Translations under genes and position numbers: made by a program
Shown: positions 1 to 14,100 of the stretch, in pieces
Layout: every line of letters starts with the position of its first letter
How positions within the stretch are numbered: position 1 is the first letter of the stretch
Notes under the pieces: generated by a model
Seen by the model: the letters and a program-made list of their open reading frames with translations, nothing else
Database searches by the model: none
Told to the model about the DNA's origin: nothing
Assembly (NCBI RefSeq): GCF_020184175.1
Contig: NC_065530.1
Coordinates: forward strand, 3,596,001 to 3,660,000
Length of the DNA stretch: 64,000 nucleotides
Source: Aphis gossypii
Lineage: Eukaryota > Arthropoda > Insecta > Hemiptera > Aphididae
Direction of reading: 5' to 3'

Positions 1-143
1 GTTAAATTTCGTGTGGTTAATATGATAGGATATTTTTATTTTTCAAATTTTTACTTAATAAAAATGGAGGGGGTCGCGAAGTGATTGACCATATTTTATA
101 CCTATTTTGGGGGTCGCGACACTAAAAAGGTTGAGAAACGATC
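1..143. mobile_element. End of a hAT-type transposon, cut by the window edge
   Basis: The stretch GGGGGTCGCGACAC followed by AAAAAGGTTGAGAAAC matches the terminal signature of many animal hAT (Charlie/Zaphod-like) elements, whose inverted end reads CAGTGGTTCTCAACCTTTTT. The terminal bases here (129-143) are slightly decayed. Any internal part lies to the left, outside the window. Confidence 0.6.
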
Positions 144-3100
144 AATTTAGAATAACCGTGAACCATTAATTTCATAAGTGTACATTATCTAACATTACCG
201 GTAGGTTATTTATTATGTTATATGTTTAGTTTTTGACGCCGAAGAGATTTTTTTTTATATCAAGTCATTAATTGATCATTGATATGCACCTGTAGGTGTA
301 GGCCACAAGGTATAGCACTGAGCATCAATTGAATATAAGGGAAAAACAAATTCATAACTTCAAACTTGACGTCATTTCGATAACAATGTATAATATAAAA
401 TAATAGTACGGATATTATCCGATGACATTAGGAAATTAAAAGAGTGGGCACTTCGTAGGATGACGAATAGTACATTTGACGTGCCGATTGTATCGAATAC
501 ACGATATTATATACAATATAATATTATAATATGTATGTATACACATAATACATATATTTTATTATAAAAGGATAACACAACATGATAAAATAATGATAGC
601 ACAAACAACTGCGCTCAAGTTTTGACTACGATGATCACGTAGATGAATCGTCGATTTGTTGCGTATAATCAAAATATATTGTAAATCATTATCGGTACTC
701 GGTTCGTTTTTATGAACCATCACCACATAATTAATAGAGTTAATACAATAAATTTCAATTGAACTCGACACTGTTGTTTCTAAGTATAAAAATACACTAT
801 AATTGAGAATTGAATATAATAAGAGTCAAATTTTAAACGGAAACCCAAAGTATAACTATAGTAATAATATTACAATATTATACCTATAAACGTCATTTTT
901 TGTACAATTAATATTTTTTTAAATCAAAGCGTAAATAAATTTCATACTTTCAGAGTATTGAAAAAATTTAAATGATTTTCGCTTTTGATTATCGCCAACA
1001 TATTATATTATTTAATGTTATAATACAATTTTCCATGAAACGTTGCGTGTTTTATGTTTACGACGAATCACGGTGGTACACCATGCGTCCACATGGTTTC
1101 GCAATATAATTATTCAACTTTAGGTTTACACGTACCCACCATTAAGCCGTGTGACCATGGTGTATATTATCCTCACTGTAGCATACACCCTACCGCCAGC
1201 CAACATTAATCCGTCGTAGATCTGGATTATTATACATAGGGAATTGAGTACATACTTTATATTATTATTACCAAAGGCCTTTCAACCCTTTTAAAAAAAA
1301 AATTATATATTAGACTAAGTATTTGTTTTAATGTTAATATCATATGTTCTACAACTGTTATGACTTAGACAAATAAATTTATGTATTATTTATTATTAAT
1401 TACTAATAAAAACTCATAAATTACATTAAAAAAAAATAAGCGAATCAAATAATTTGATGCTCTGTTGATATACGATAAACCTACCAAAAATGTATTGCAC
1501 TATTCGTGCGTGTTCAATAATATTGGTTTATTTATTATAATCAGTATTTTCTTGTCATTTGTGGTGTTCGTGTAATGGCGTACATCAATATTTATTAATA
1601 ATATTTGTCCAGTATGATTCATCGTACATGCATATCCACATATTTTCAATTATTTAGATTTATAATTAAAAAGTCTGCTTATAATTTATAGCAAAAAAAG
1701 GTTAGTTCGCATTTAAAAAAAAGATAAATGATATCGCCACAGAGCACTTCTTATGATACAACAAACCGAAGAATTTTTCAAATTTGAGAAAATCTTGCAG
1801 AGCATACTCGATCTAAGCAAATTTTATTCATCATTGAAGAACTTAGCTCACTCTATTTGTATCTACGAGTGTAAGTATAGATACTAATAATAACGAATAA
1901 AATTATAATTTATTGTTATATTAATATGATTGACTTAAATCAGCTATTACGCAAAATTATTTTTTATTCGAAAATTAGACAATTTTTTGCGAATTACTTA
2001 AAAAATGGTTCATAAGGTTTCCTAATATATATTTAACTCATAAAAATATTTTTTAAATTATAAGCTATAGCTGCACGCCATTTTTGGTAAGTAATTAAGT
2101 TACAAAAAAAAATAAATAACATTTATTAGAAATTCTTAAAATCAGTAATATTATTTGCAATTAATTTTCAAAATATTAATACGTTTTCGAATCGATTAAA
2201 CAAAGTTCGAGGGAAGGGGGTAATTTCACGTATATCAGACAAAGTTACAACGCGTGGACTATTTTATTATTATTTTATTTTTAAATTTAAAAATTACCTC
2301 TTAACCAAACAAAATATTTCGTTTTCTAAAATTTTACTCAGTAAGAAGAAAATTATCTAAGTATAAGTACGTACCACACGCTCGATACCTTTGGCTTGTC
2401 GATACTGTTTACGTTTATTAATAATGTTTGTACATTGATGACATTTTTGTGTAACATAATTATTTAATAACTGTTTTTCTTATTGCATTTTTCGTTTATC
2501 TCTTGTGATCGTTTTACTGGATTTATACAACGTGTACGGTAGCATCTTATCATTATTGTCGTTATTCTTCATTTTTCTTTTTTTTTTCATTCTTTGGATT
2601 CACGCCAGCTAAAAACGGATCATGTCATTATTTTTAACATTAAACGTACAATTATAATACTTTCAAAACCAGCTACACCTGTTTAAAACAGTTATTGTAA
2701 GTACACAAATGAAACACATCTGTTTCACTTAGCTGAACGGTCTATTTCTTCACCGTATGGTCATGAATTTTGGGTATACATAGTAGTTACACGTCATTGG
2801 CCATGAAATATTATTTCATGTATACATATGTTATTATATTATTAATCGTATTAGAATAACTACATCACCATTGTTGATATCAAGTAATTTTGTACACACA
2901 CACACTTGCTCTCAAAACAGCTTACGAATGTATCGGAGTAAGTCATTGAATTTAAAAACCTGTTAAGAACACAACAATGCAGTAACCTGTCTAACAGATG
3001 GCGCTATCACGACGTCGTCGTCAAAAGATAAAACCAAGTCTCCCGGTCTCCGATATGATTTTACCTAATACATAGTTTTTTTCAAATAATATGTATCGCA

Positions 3101-3794
3101 CTGTACTAATGTAAAATTCAACTATGTAAAGTTCCGGAAAAGATCGTTTTAACAAAAGTTGGCTTCACGTAACTATATCAGGTCTATTGTTCTAAAACGG
3201 ATTGAAAACGAAAAAAAAAAAACAATAATTCAATAGTGAAATAATTCAATAGTGATGCCCACCGAATCGGGTTTAAACAAAAATAAACACATTGCGAGAC
3301 CGGAAAACAATAGAGCCGAATAAGCGAATTTTTGTGGTTTTTTTTTTTGTCACAGCTTAGGAATTTAGTGATCCAAGTTTCCATTGTGAAGCGTACATAT
3401 TATATGTATAGACAACGCGAAATGATACCAAAAACGATGTACTGCAGCAATGTCGAGTATGCGAATATATTTCAAAAAAAAAAAAAAATTGTTCATACAG
3501 TCGATAGCGTAACAATAGACATTTTCAAATAATTACCGTTACCGCGATGTATTGTGCGAGTACGGTAAATACGAGATTCCGGATAAACTGGTCTATAACA
3601 GATCTGCAACGATCAGCGGCCAAACGACTTTATACATAGTAGTGTACCTACATATATAAGATTATGTATAAGTATTCGGATATTATTATTCTATAATAAT
3701 ACTATTAAGTATTTTATTAGATGCCAAATATGCAAAGAACCATTTCGAAAACGTTTTTCGCCTGTATTTAAGTTTTTAAATTAAATTATATTAA
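144..3794. other. AT-rich intergenic DNA, no gene recognised
   Basis: Short random-looking open frames, A/T homopolymers and AT microsatellites only. No protein motif, RNA gene or clear repeat end was found. Confidence 0.6.
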
Positions 3795-4493
3795 ACAGGG
3801 TAATTCTCGCATACTCCTATTTTTTCATTAAAAAATCAATTTATTCAAATACTGGTTTTTAGAATTTTTAAGTATAGATACTTCAAAACCATATTCTTAA
3901 ATTGTCGTGATTTTTATACTACTTACGATGTATCCTGTAGAAAACTTCTATTTTTCAAATGGTGATCCTTTCCCTTTTTTACTGTTCAGTTCTTAAAATG
4001 TTTATACTACTAAATATAATAGTCAATAAAATAATTCTACAAAAATATAAAATAGATGCAATATTGCAGGATGTAACTATGTAAGTACCTATTTATTATG
4101 CTTGGTTCATTTTTTTTTTTACAAATAATAAACGTTTTTATAGATTAATATTAATTATTTAAATTTCCAAATAATCATATTATAGCTCTTATATCGTCCA
4201 ACCCTATTATTCTTATTTTACTAAGTTAAGTAACTTAAAAACTACCAACTCGATATGATTTTGATACATGGGAAATTGTCTAAAACATTTTTTACTAAAT
4301 TGATTTCTCGTCTGAAAAATAGAAGTTTGTACAATCTCCATAAAACAACTGTTTAGTAGAACAAAAGTCTCAATAATTTAAGAATGTGAACTTTAGGTAA
4401 ATATTTATAAACTCAAAAAAAAATCAAATTTTGAATAACTTCATAATTGAAGAAGAAAAAAGGGGGTTAGCACGTCTTGCGATGAATCACACT
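3795..4493. mobile_element. Fold-back MITE copy (GGGTGATTCA family), decayed
   Basis: The left end reads ACAGGGTAATTCTCGCATACTCC and the right end is its approximate inverse (GGAGG-like GGGGTTAGCACG...GATGAATCAC). The interior shares the TTCTATTTTTCAAATG block with the better copy at 31182-31766. No ORF. The ends are several substitutions away from the other copies. Confidence 0.5.
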
Positions 4494-5628
4494 GAATAGT
4501 GTTGTTACAGCTAAGTGCTGTATAGTGTTTTTCAGTTATGTAATGATACAGTATCAAAATAACCAAAATAGAAACGATAAAACATAGTAGCGGTTGTGTA
4601 ATGTTTTTAAGTTGGTGAAGAGCTTAGAAGACGAATAAAGATAATTGCAATGAATGCACAATTGCACAACTACGTAAGTGCATATTATCATGTACACATC
4701 ATATGACATTTGACGTGTCTAAATCATATAGATATCTGCAGATATACGTGATTTTTAAAAAGAATAAAGTAAATAAAATATACGCAATAATCAACTCCTA
4801 TACTTATATTTACATTCTACCAGTAAGTCAATGACATCATCGTGGTTCAATGTTTTTACAGTATATAAATTCGACCTTCTATTAATTGATTAATGTGCCA
4901 AATTCTTTGATATTTTATTTTTGTATGCGTATATTGGTGTATCGATGTGATATATTTATATTATAATGAATAGAATTCATCAAATTTGTTTTATGATTCG
5001 TAAATTAATTATCTATACGTTTTAGAAACATTGATTTCCCGAACATTGGGAGGCAAATAAAATAAACAATTATAATATATAATACAATATGTATACTACC
5101 ATTCACATAAAAAAATAATTATAAAACGTTATGCCTGGACTACGGAAGTAGATATTTGTTGTGTTTCTAAAGTATAAACCAATTAGCAATAACCGGAATC
5201 AGTGATTCGTGCGGCGGAAATAAAAAGAATACAAACTATATACTATATAGTACATACACAAACTATACATACGTTACCTATATACATATATGTGATACAG
5301 GTACCAACCTTCCATAAATATTATATATATTATCAGTTCGATCAATATTATAGAAATTGAGATTCAATCGAAGTATAATAACGATCTGATGTAGGTTTAT
5401 ACTATATATAATAATGCCTATTTTATTTTCGGACCGAACATAAACAAACGTAAAAAGTAAAATACGATCGACTGCCGAGGGGCGTATTTTTTTAAAGTAC
5501 ATTCTGTTATATATTACAGTTTGTTGCAATTAAAATGATAAACGATAAATTATTATTAAACTAAATATTGGACGATTCAGAGCTATGATGGATAAAAAGA
5601 TTTTATAAGGACGTTGTCAAACGAATAT

Positions 5629-6412
5629 ACGGGGTGATCTATTTAACTTAAGAAATATATTATAACGGAAAACTAGTCAAATTTTTGAATTTTTTTTCTT
5701 TTATGTAGTTTTAAATTAATATAAAATAAAATTTTTGGAAAAAATTATATATTTCTTATCATTTTTTAACGTTATTATTTTTGAAGTTTAAGCTTTTTAA
5801 ATGGCAACATATATACATTTTTAATTTCATATTACGCAGCAGAATTATTTTTCCGTTTTTATTGACTATTCTCAATTATTTAGAGTATTTCTATCTACAA
5901 AAATCAAGTTTCTACAAGTAGTTAATTAGTTATATTAAGCTTTTTAAGTTAAGATGAAAAATAGACCAGCATTTTGGGGAGTACCTACCTCATATACAGT
6001 GGAACCTCGATAACTTGAACCTCTATATAGGTCGAATTTTCGATAATAACTCGAAGGAATGCCTTAGTCCCAGCCTTACAATATTTATTTAATACATTTT
6101 TGTAAGTCGAACTTTCGATAGGTAACTCCAATTTTTTTTTCGCTCCAAACAAACTGAGTTATCGAGGTTCCACTATAATTTCATTGCTCTTATAAATACT
6201 TTATAAACTTAATACTAAACTTAAAGTTATACATTTCTACTCATACAATACTCTAAAAAAATTTAATTTTTATAGGTATAACTATAGAAGTACTCCGATT
6301 CTGGTTTAAAATAAATAACTAAAAATGAATGTTGTCATCAAATTATGTATGTATAAAAAAAAAATGAGTAAATAAAGAATAATGAGGATCTTACGTTAAA
6401 TGGATCACTTGA
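5629..6412. mobile_element. Inverted-repeat element (GTGATCCATTTAACGTAAG family)
   Basis: The left end GTGATCTATTTAACTTAAG and right end inverse GTGATCCATTTAACGTAAG form matching terminal repeats. The left 350 bp resemble 27257-27595 (shared blocks around ACAAGTAGTTTAATTAG and ATAGACCA-CATTTTG). It is non-autonomous with no ORF, and is interrupted by a pogo-type MITE at 5997-6175. Confidence 0.6.
5997..6175. mobile_element. Pogo/Tigger-type MITE, 179 bp, nested
   Basis: Terminal inverted repeats CAGTGGAACCTCGATAACT and, on the other side, TAGTGGAACCTCGATAACT (one mismatch in 19). TA dinucleotides flank it on both sides (5995-5996, 6176-6177), as expected for the Tc1/mariner/pogo superfamily. 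It has no coding capacity and sits inside the older element at 5629-6412. Confidence 0.8.
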
Positions 6413-7563
6413 TATATCATGATAGGTTCGAGGTCGTATATCATAACGACATACCAACCACATAATAATATTATATTACCTTTACCTATCTATCTATTAC
6501 CTATATATTAGTTAACGCGCATCTAGATATATTGTAGTAATATCACATCAAGTACCATTATGTTCGATATTACATGTCACTAGCGAATCATAATCTGGCC
6601 AATAACCTCAATATTAAACCAACGATGGTCACTAATTATTTTTTTGTCTCAAAAATTGTAACCACAGACGTATCCGGGTAGCATCATCGATAGCCGCCAT
6701 TCCGTCCTATCACTCGGGGCGGATAATGCCTATATATGCTCTAAATATCATATTTTAGACTCTTTAATATGGAAGTCTCTGAGTATACATTTTCGATTTT
6801 TGATACAAATTTTGCGGAGGACTAGCACCCTAAAACAATCAAAAGTGCTATACATAATAAACTGTATTCAAAATCGAAACTTTTTACTATTCTATAAATG
6901 AATTTGTTTTGATTTTTCACGCCAAATCCATCGCCTTCTTATTTTGGATTACTCGACCGTTTAATGTAATATATATTTCTTTTGATTCAAAAAAGTTCGA
7001 AGAAAATAAAAAAATTGTTTCATTACATAACACTGAAACATGTCTGTTTATATATGATAAGATAACGACTACCGAACCGCAAAAATAAAATAAGTAATTA
7101 AATATGAAAATATATAATACAATATTGTAATATGATGTATTAACCTGCACCTTTCGGAATAACATTTTTGTTGGCTTGTCGACAATATCTGAAACTCCCC
7201 ATCCGTAATTTTTACACGTGATTTTCGGTTCATCAAAATATGTCGTCCAAAAAATTATCGATAAAACAATATTTTATTATAAATTATTAACGTGGTAACT
7301 AATATGACTACGAGGATACGCGCGGCGCGCTCATTGATTTCTCGCCATCGGTTTACTCAGGGCTCAGCAATAATAATAACATCGTAATATTTACCTGGAT
7401 CCATTAAATTGCGTGTGTACTGGTGATGTCCGGCGATGTGCATCCTATTAAAAAAATAATGTATATTATTTGAGGAAAAAACACAAAATGCTCAGTCATA
7501 ACGCCCGCCCCGCAATAATTTTATTACGCAATACTAATAACTATTAACTACCTACAGTATTAT
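6413..7563. other. Intergenic DNA, no gene recognised
   Basis: AT-rich, with a slightly GC-richer patch at about 7315-7370. Open frames are short and without motifs. Confidence 0.55.
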
Positions 7564-8231
7564 TATATACAAGGTGATTCCCAAACATGGTCATATTTTT
7601 TTCTTCTTTGATAATACAGTTATTCAAATTCTGATTTTTTAAAATTTAAAATTTATTCAAAGATAACATGCTTGTATTTGGAAGAAAGATATGGGAGGTA
7701 TGGTAATTTGAAAATTTTAGTTATTATAACTACATTAATCTATCCAACATGTTTTATAATTTATAAAAATTCTTCAAGTATAACTAAAATATTTTTGAAA
7801 AATGATTTTAAATAACTATATTATTTCTATTCTTAGGAAAAACATTTTGAAGAGAAAATGCACGTTAAAATTTTGAATTAAGTTCATAAATATTTTAAAA
7901 AAATATTACCAATTATATAATTTACAATAAATAGGGTTTTTTATTTGAAAGATAGATGTTTGTATCAATACGCTGAGAATATAGTTACAGGAGCGTAATT
8001 AAGGGGCGATGAAGGAGATAAATTATCCCCAGAGCCTTATTTTACAAATATTTTGCACTAAAAAAAATTAATCCTCCTTCTAGGAAAATTCCTATTACGC
8101 CATTGTATAGTACAATCTTGATAATTTGAAAATTTGGGTTTTAAGTTTATTATATACGTATTTAATAATATAAAAATCAAAATTAAAAAAAAGAATGGTG
8201 ATGTGCATGTTTAATGAATCACCCCGTATAT
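7564..8231. mobile_element. Fold-back MITE copy (GGGTGATTCA family) with a nested hAT MITE
   Basis: The left end TATATACAAGGTGATTC and the right end, inverted, TATATACGGGGTGATTC are terminal repeats of the same family as 31182-31766. No ORF. A second element is inserted at 7988-8105. Confidence 0.6.
7988..8105. mobile_element. hAT-type MITE, 118 bp, nested
   Basis: The ends CAGGAGCGTAATTAAGG and (inverted) CAATGGCGTAATAGG are related to the MITE at 10162-10316. The flanks TATAGTTA (7980-7987) and TATAGTAC (8106-8113) agree at 6 of 8 positions and look like an aged 8-bp target duplication, the hAT hallmark. Confidence 0.7.
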
Positions 8232-10161
8232 ACGTTACGATACGTAAATGTATAATAATTAAAAACGTACAATATACGCATGTGTATATGTTACGCAGAC
8301 ATATTTTGGCATTGACGCGTTGATAAGTCTTATCGGACGACAAAACGTGAACATATATATTAAATTATTCTGGTTGGGAAATCATCATATTATAATATGT
8401 ACGATGTGTACGAATTTTATATATTGCAACGAAATTAATAATGACCACGCGTTATAAATATATTTACAAGGCAGTGGCGACGGATGTTTCCGTTTGACGA
8501 AAAAAAATATAATCGAAAAAAAATTTACGTTATAGCGAAAATGTTCGATACTCGTTGACATACATAATAATATTATACGCACGTCATGCGGAACTTTTGA
8601 ACATCATCACTATACTTACTGACTACCGTGTACTGCAAGGTGTTTTGCTGCGTTCTCTACATGAACACTACGGCCTCTTAGTCTGGAATACGCTGGGTTG
8701 AACATATTAGCTGTTGTACACAGAGGGGCCTCTTTTTTTGATAACTATTTATGAACAAATATAAAAAAAATTAAAAATACATTAATAAAAAATAGTCAGA
8801 AAAAATCTTCTTTTGATTTTGCCAGGGTATAATTCAGCACTGACTCTGCTCTACACCGCTTCCTTATCATCTCATAGATATAAAATAGGAAAGTATGGGT
8901 TATTATGTAGTGGTTTCGATTTTATGCATCGATTTGATATTATGTGTTGCCTAAAGTCAGTAGTTCGACTTAAAATTAATATTCACGCAGCGAAATTTTA
9001 ATATTATAGCATATTATATTATTATGGCCGTCTTTTCATTTCTTGTAAGCAATACGAAAACAAAAAATTTTGATTTTAAATAAACCACAAAATACCATCA
9101 ATTATAATAATTGTATAGCTATCCAAAATCATATTTGAAAGATATTAATTAGAAAAAAGTTATTGGTGGTAGATTGGTGGGGGAGGGTAAACTCGACGAG
9201 AACCATTACGAAATATATTATAATAATACGTTTGTACACGGTACGAGCATCGTCGACGTTTCGCGGTTTACGATTTGTATATACTTCATATTATTTTTAT
9301 TTTATGAATGAACATTCCTCGTATATATAGCACACGTATATAATATATATAGTGCGACCACCGGGTGTACCGCGCGTTTGTTTATACTATTATGTTATAC
9401 GACGATGTTGATTTTGAGATTTCAAAATCGTTTCGACGCGCTCGGCTAACGACAATGATGACTGATGGTCGCCGCCGGGTCATCATCGTACTATGTAATA
9501 ATAATAATGATGATATCTTGGAAGCGCGAAATTATTATATTACTGAATATTCGTCCGTTAAGTGGAGTAGTGAACGATACACGAGAGTACGTTGTCTCCG
9601 TCTTACAAACATAAAACATGTACTTATTTAGAAAATTATATGTTCTGAATAATCCATTCAGTACTGTTTTGTTTAATATTAGAGTGAATTGGCCTATAAT
9701 CAAATTTAAAAGTAATTATATTGTTTAGATTATTTTTATATTATAATTTTAAAGCAATCGTTTTACATTATCTACATTACTATGCTTAAATCAATAATAA
9801 AGTAGGGTGATTTACAAAGATCAGAAATTTGCTCGAACGTAATTTTATTTTATTATCTTTGTCGGTCAACTATCACCTATATTATATACTGCATATTGAT
9901 CAACTAGCCGAATTCCTTTACAAACATGAAACATGTGTACATAGTATATACTGTACACATATTTTATTATTTATTAAAAGCACCTTTTAGACATTTTTTT
10001 GGTGTATAGGAAAAATATGATTAGGATACCGAAAACACAATGATATAATGTATGGTTGTACTGAGTATACACTACCTCGACAAACTTCCGGGCTAGGTGG
10101 GCGTGAATTGGTAAAAATTTTAAAGGGCATATATTATTAACTTTGACGTAATGATGATATG
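8232..10161. other. Intergenic DNA, no gene recognised
   Basis: The open frames of up to about 88 codons here have no recognisable domain and biased composition. A dispersed repeat block lies at 9131-9164. A fragment GGGTGATTTACAAAG near 9806 may be a MITE end without a partner. Confidence 0.5.
9131..9164 (+). repeat. Dispersed repeat block, copy A
   Basis: This 34-bp block (ATATTTGAAAGATATTAAT followed by AGAAAAAAGTTATT) recurs with few changes at about 38405-38439 in the same orientation. The element it belongs to is not identified. Confidence 0.6.
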
Positions 10162-10316
10162 CAGTGATGTATTTAGGGGGGACAGAGGGGCTTAGGCCCC
10201 GGCGGTAAATTTTGGAGAGCATTTTAATATAACACAGTACCTAGGTCATTTGGGTGATAAAAAAAAGTAAAAGCACTCAGATAACCTGGGGCGCAAAATT
10301 TCTAAATACGTCTTTG
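10162..10316. mobile_element. hAT-type MITE, 155 bp, with a perfect target duplication
   Basis: The ends CAGTGATGTATTTAG and (inverted) CAAAGACGTATTTAG are terminal inverted repeats. Identical 8-bp flanks ATGATATG lie at 10154-10161 and 10317-10324. The interior has the run of G and C blocks (GGGGGGACAGAGGGG, GGCCCC) common in this kind of MITE. No ORF. Confidence 0.85.
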
Positions 10317-10324
10317 ATGATATG

Positions 10325-11132
10325 AGGAAAAACGACAGTTTAACCAGCTGCGGTGTGTGTCTAAAAATAGACTCAAGGGACTTAATGTTCTAAGTTGTTA
10401 TAGTACTGCTAAGTCCCGTAAACCAAAATAGCTTTCAAAGATATCACATATGTCAACAATTATTTTAATACCTGTAATAAATAATAATGTAAAAAATAAT
10501 TTATTAAACCTATACCTAGTACGAATTACTGCCGGCTTAAAAATTAAATTATGTAAAAGTAGATGTGAATGAATTATGAAATTGTATTTAAATTTATGGA
10601 TTCCAATTCGTATCGTGGACCGTATTTCCAAATAGATGGGTTAGACCAACGTAGTCAAATCGTGTTTTAACGATTCCGACGAAAAGTTTTCATTGGCTTT
10701 AACGGGTTTTCACTAGTTTTAGTGTTTATTCGATTGATTTACAGTATACATCTTTAAAGTAAGTGTTGTTTTAAGTGTTTACCAATACATCACATGGTAA
10801 GAATGCAATTGTTGTATATTTTAGAAAAAAAACCCTATATAATCGACAGAATGAATGGTAAAACGGTGTATACGATATTGCCGGGAGAACAAAAATACGG
10901 AGCGAGTAACGGAAGTAAATACTATAATGTAGAACGCGTGTACGCGTGTTACAATAATAATATAATCGAAATCATTAATAATAAAAATCAATAAACGCGC
11001 ACGGACGGTATCGACGGCAGTACGCGCTCACGACGACTATTGTACGAGATAATAATAATAATAATATGATTGATCTGTTGTACACTTGTACACGCATCAC
11101 CGTACGGGAAATACCGGACGTAAAATATTATA

Positions 11133-11168
<36 letters not shown>

Positions 11169-14100
11169 TCATACACGTATCCAGAGGGCCATTCACACTC
11201 ATATATAGCTCGTTTCTTTCATAGTTCCATATAGGTGCGATTTTATTGGGGTCGACAACACCGCGGCCGCGCAATAATATTGTGGACCTTGAAATTAAAT
11301 TCAATATTGCCACGCCTATAAACCATATAATAATATCATACACATTATTATGCACTTTTTAAATGCACTTCGTGCAGCAGACTGCAGACGGCGTTCGGTT
11401 GAATGCACCGACGTGTACCGACGTGCAATTAAACATTACGATGTCGTGTGTACTGTGTATACGAAATTATTATTATTATTATTATATCGCGATTACCGGA
11501 AACGCTAAATATTTTCATACAGACGTGATATATTTTATAGTTCCGGTGCAGTCGCCAATTACGCAATGTAGTTACTGGTTTTTGAATGCGACAATAATAA
11601 TTTAATAATAATAGCGGTTACTAATAAATAATAATTATGTTGATCGACAATATGATTTCACTTGCGCGTATCCGAGGTCGATCGTAAATGGGATAGAAAT
11701 AGTGTGTGTATGTGTTTATATCTTAGCGATCAACATAGCGTCCTTATTATCATCAAAATACATAATTTACCATCGCTAATTTTAATGAACATTTTTATGA
11801 TTAAATTTTTACTGCTACCGACTTTGTATCTTTTTTTTATTACACTGAATTAAATTTTTTATTAATTATAAGCCAATACACGTTAAATTAATGTCATCGA
11901 TCATCACTCACTGCAATCTATACACACTGTTATAATGTGCTGTGCCATACTTCAATAAGAACGTATACCTACAATAATTTTACTACTGTGTACTTGTCAT
12001 AATTTGTTAATGTTTTTATTATAATAACGCAGCAATCAAATAATAAAAATATAAGACAAAATGAAAGTGAAGTGGATATATCTATTAAATGTATATTTTT
12101 TGATATGCGTTCTCGTTAGTCGTGCACAAAAACATCGACAAATTGTATATTATTGTATTTGAGAAAAAAGTACTGGAAAAGGTTAGAATACTTAACCTGG
12201 AAAAAGTTATGCAATCAGCATCATACGACTTTTGAGCGTCGACGCCCGCGGAACGAAGTTTCTAATTTCTATTATTTTAGTAAAATCTCGGTATTCATTC
12301 CTGAAGAATATCAGTGGTAAATGTGGGCGAACGTAGGGTGTTTTAATCTTGATCGTAAGTAGTATATTTTACGCTTTTGAAAATCGATGTGTTGTGATAA
12401 CATACCCGTTTGCAAGTGTCAACAATTATCACTTATTGCGGTTTCCTGATTTTCCGGCACGTGCATACAAAATTCATTTTGTTTTGTTTTTTATCGGCGT
12501 CGATCACGCGACCACCGTAGCGGAAACTTCAGTTCTTACACGTATATATTATTATTATTATTCATTTATACCAAACACATTTCACCCCAGAACGAGTAAA
12601 ATTATCACGCATCAACGAGACGACTGAAATCCTCCCGATACCCCGACGGATATTATAATATTATATAATATACGTATGTTATTAATTACAGGCAATATAG
12701 TTTTGTCTGAGTAGTTCGAACCAAAAATAAACAAATTCAATTTTATGCAGTATTTTTATTGTATTATTATTAACTATTTGATTGAAAAAAAATATTACAT
12801 TAAGATTACTTAGAATTATATAATTACCTATTAACTTATACAAGAATAGTACTTAACTAGAATGGAAAAGTCTGTCTGCTTTCACAAATTGTCATTTATT
12901 TGTTTTGCTAAATGCTAAGCTACGTACTAGTACATCATTCATCTATTAATATTGGGTACCTAAATTTTTATAGATAATTATTGTTACATTTTATCAGTAT
13001 AATAATTAGTTTTAAATATTCAGAATATAATAAAATTATAATTAATAGTTTTAATTTCACATAAATATTATACAATTAATAGTATTAAATAATAAAACAA
13101 TACAAAATATTGCACAAAAAAATAATTTGTTTGTATTCGCGGTTCAAATTGACCGACAAGACCAAATTGTCTGATATCCTACATTATTCGTAACACATAC
13201 ACTTATTTGCATTGGCCCATATTACATATTATTATTATTATACCTACTATTATATAATAATAATACACGCAGGCGCACCGGGAAACGTGTTATTCCGGTC
13301 GTGGGCTTAATATTATGTATTACCGTCGTAACACGGTGTAATGATGATATTAGGTGCAATACACAGCCTCTGCATCAGGTAGAAAATAATACGTATAGTT
13401 ACCTGTATAATATAACATAATATATCGTCGATCGATGAGCGGCTCCGGTTGTGTGCGGCGGACCACACGGCCAACACCACGTGCTCGCAAATCGATAGCA
13501 TTGTATACATTAATAATAATAATAATAATAGTATAATTTGGTACACGGGTATAGATGGACGTTTGAGTCCAACATAACATTATGTGCACCGCACTCAGAA
13601 TCGATCCTGTCCGTGACCCGACGGCGGCACGGACAATATTACAGAAATATTAAATAACAACGCTTTACCACCATTCACTACCATCCAGTTGCCGACGACG
13701 TGATTATTCCGTTCATGTATATATGGTTGTCCGGTTCGAACAATATTTATAATAACCGTTATTAATGCTATTGTGGTAACTAAACGGGAGTCGATAAAGG
13801 AATCACTGATTTTTTTCTTCCCATTCATACATTTTCAGCTGGTAGGCATATACGTTTCCAATTTGTCGACGACGACGGAGTCGGTGAGGTAGTTTTCAGA
13901 ACGCGTTTGAGCGACCATACTTACGAAGAATGACGCACACCTCTCAATTAAAGTCACTAACGACTATAGATCTATAGAAGAGATCTATAAAAGTATAATA
14001 TATTGCGCGACACATGTCTTAAATTCTCTGACCCAAAATCACGATAGATTGGAACGCGGGGATACAGTGGATAGTGGATATATTGGCTATTATATACACA

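Noticed and set aside
11128..11355. Cys/Val-rich minus-strand frames
   Set aside because: Translation of the (AC)15 microsatellite.
13860..13945. Minus-strand GTAAGTATGG donor-like site near 13925
   Set aside because: The sequence before it has no coding character and no acceptor partner; isolated donor matches are expected by chance.
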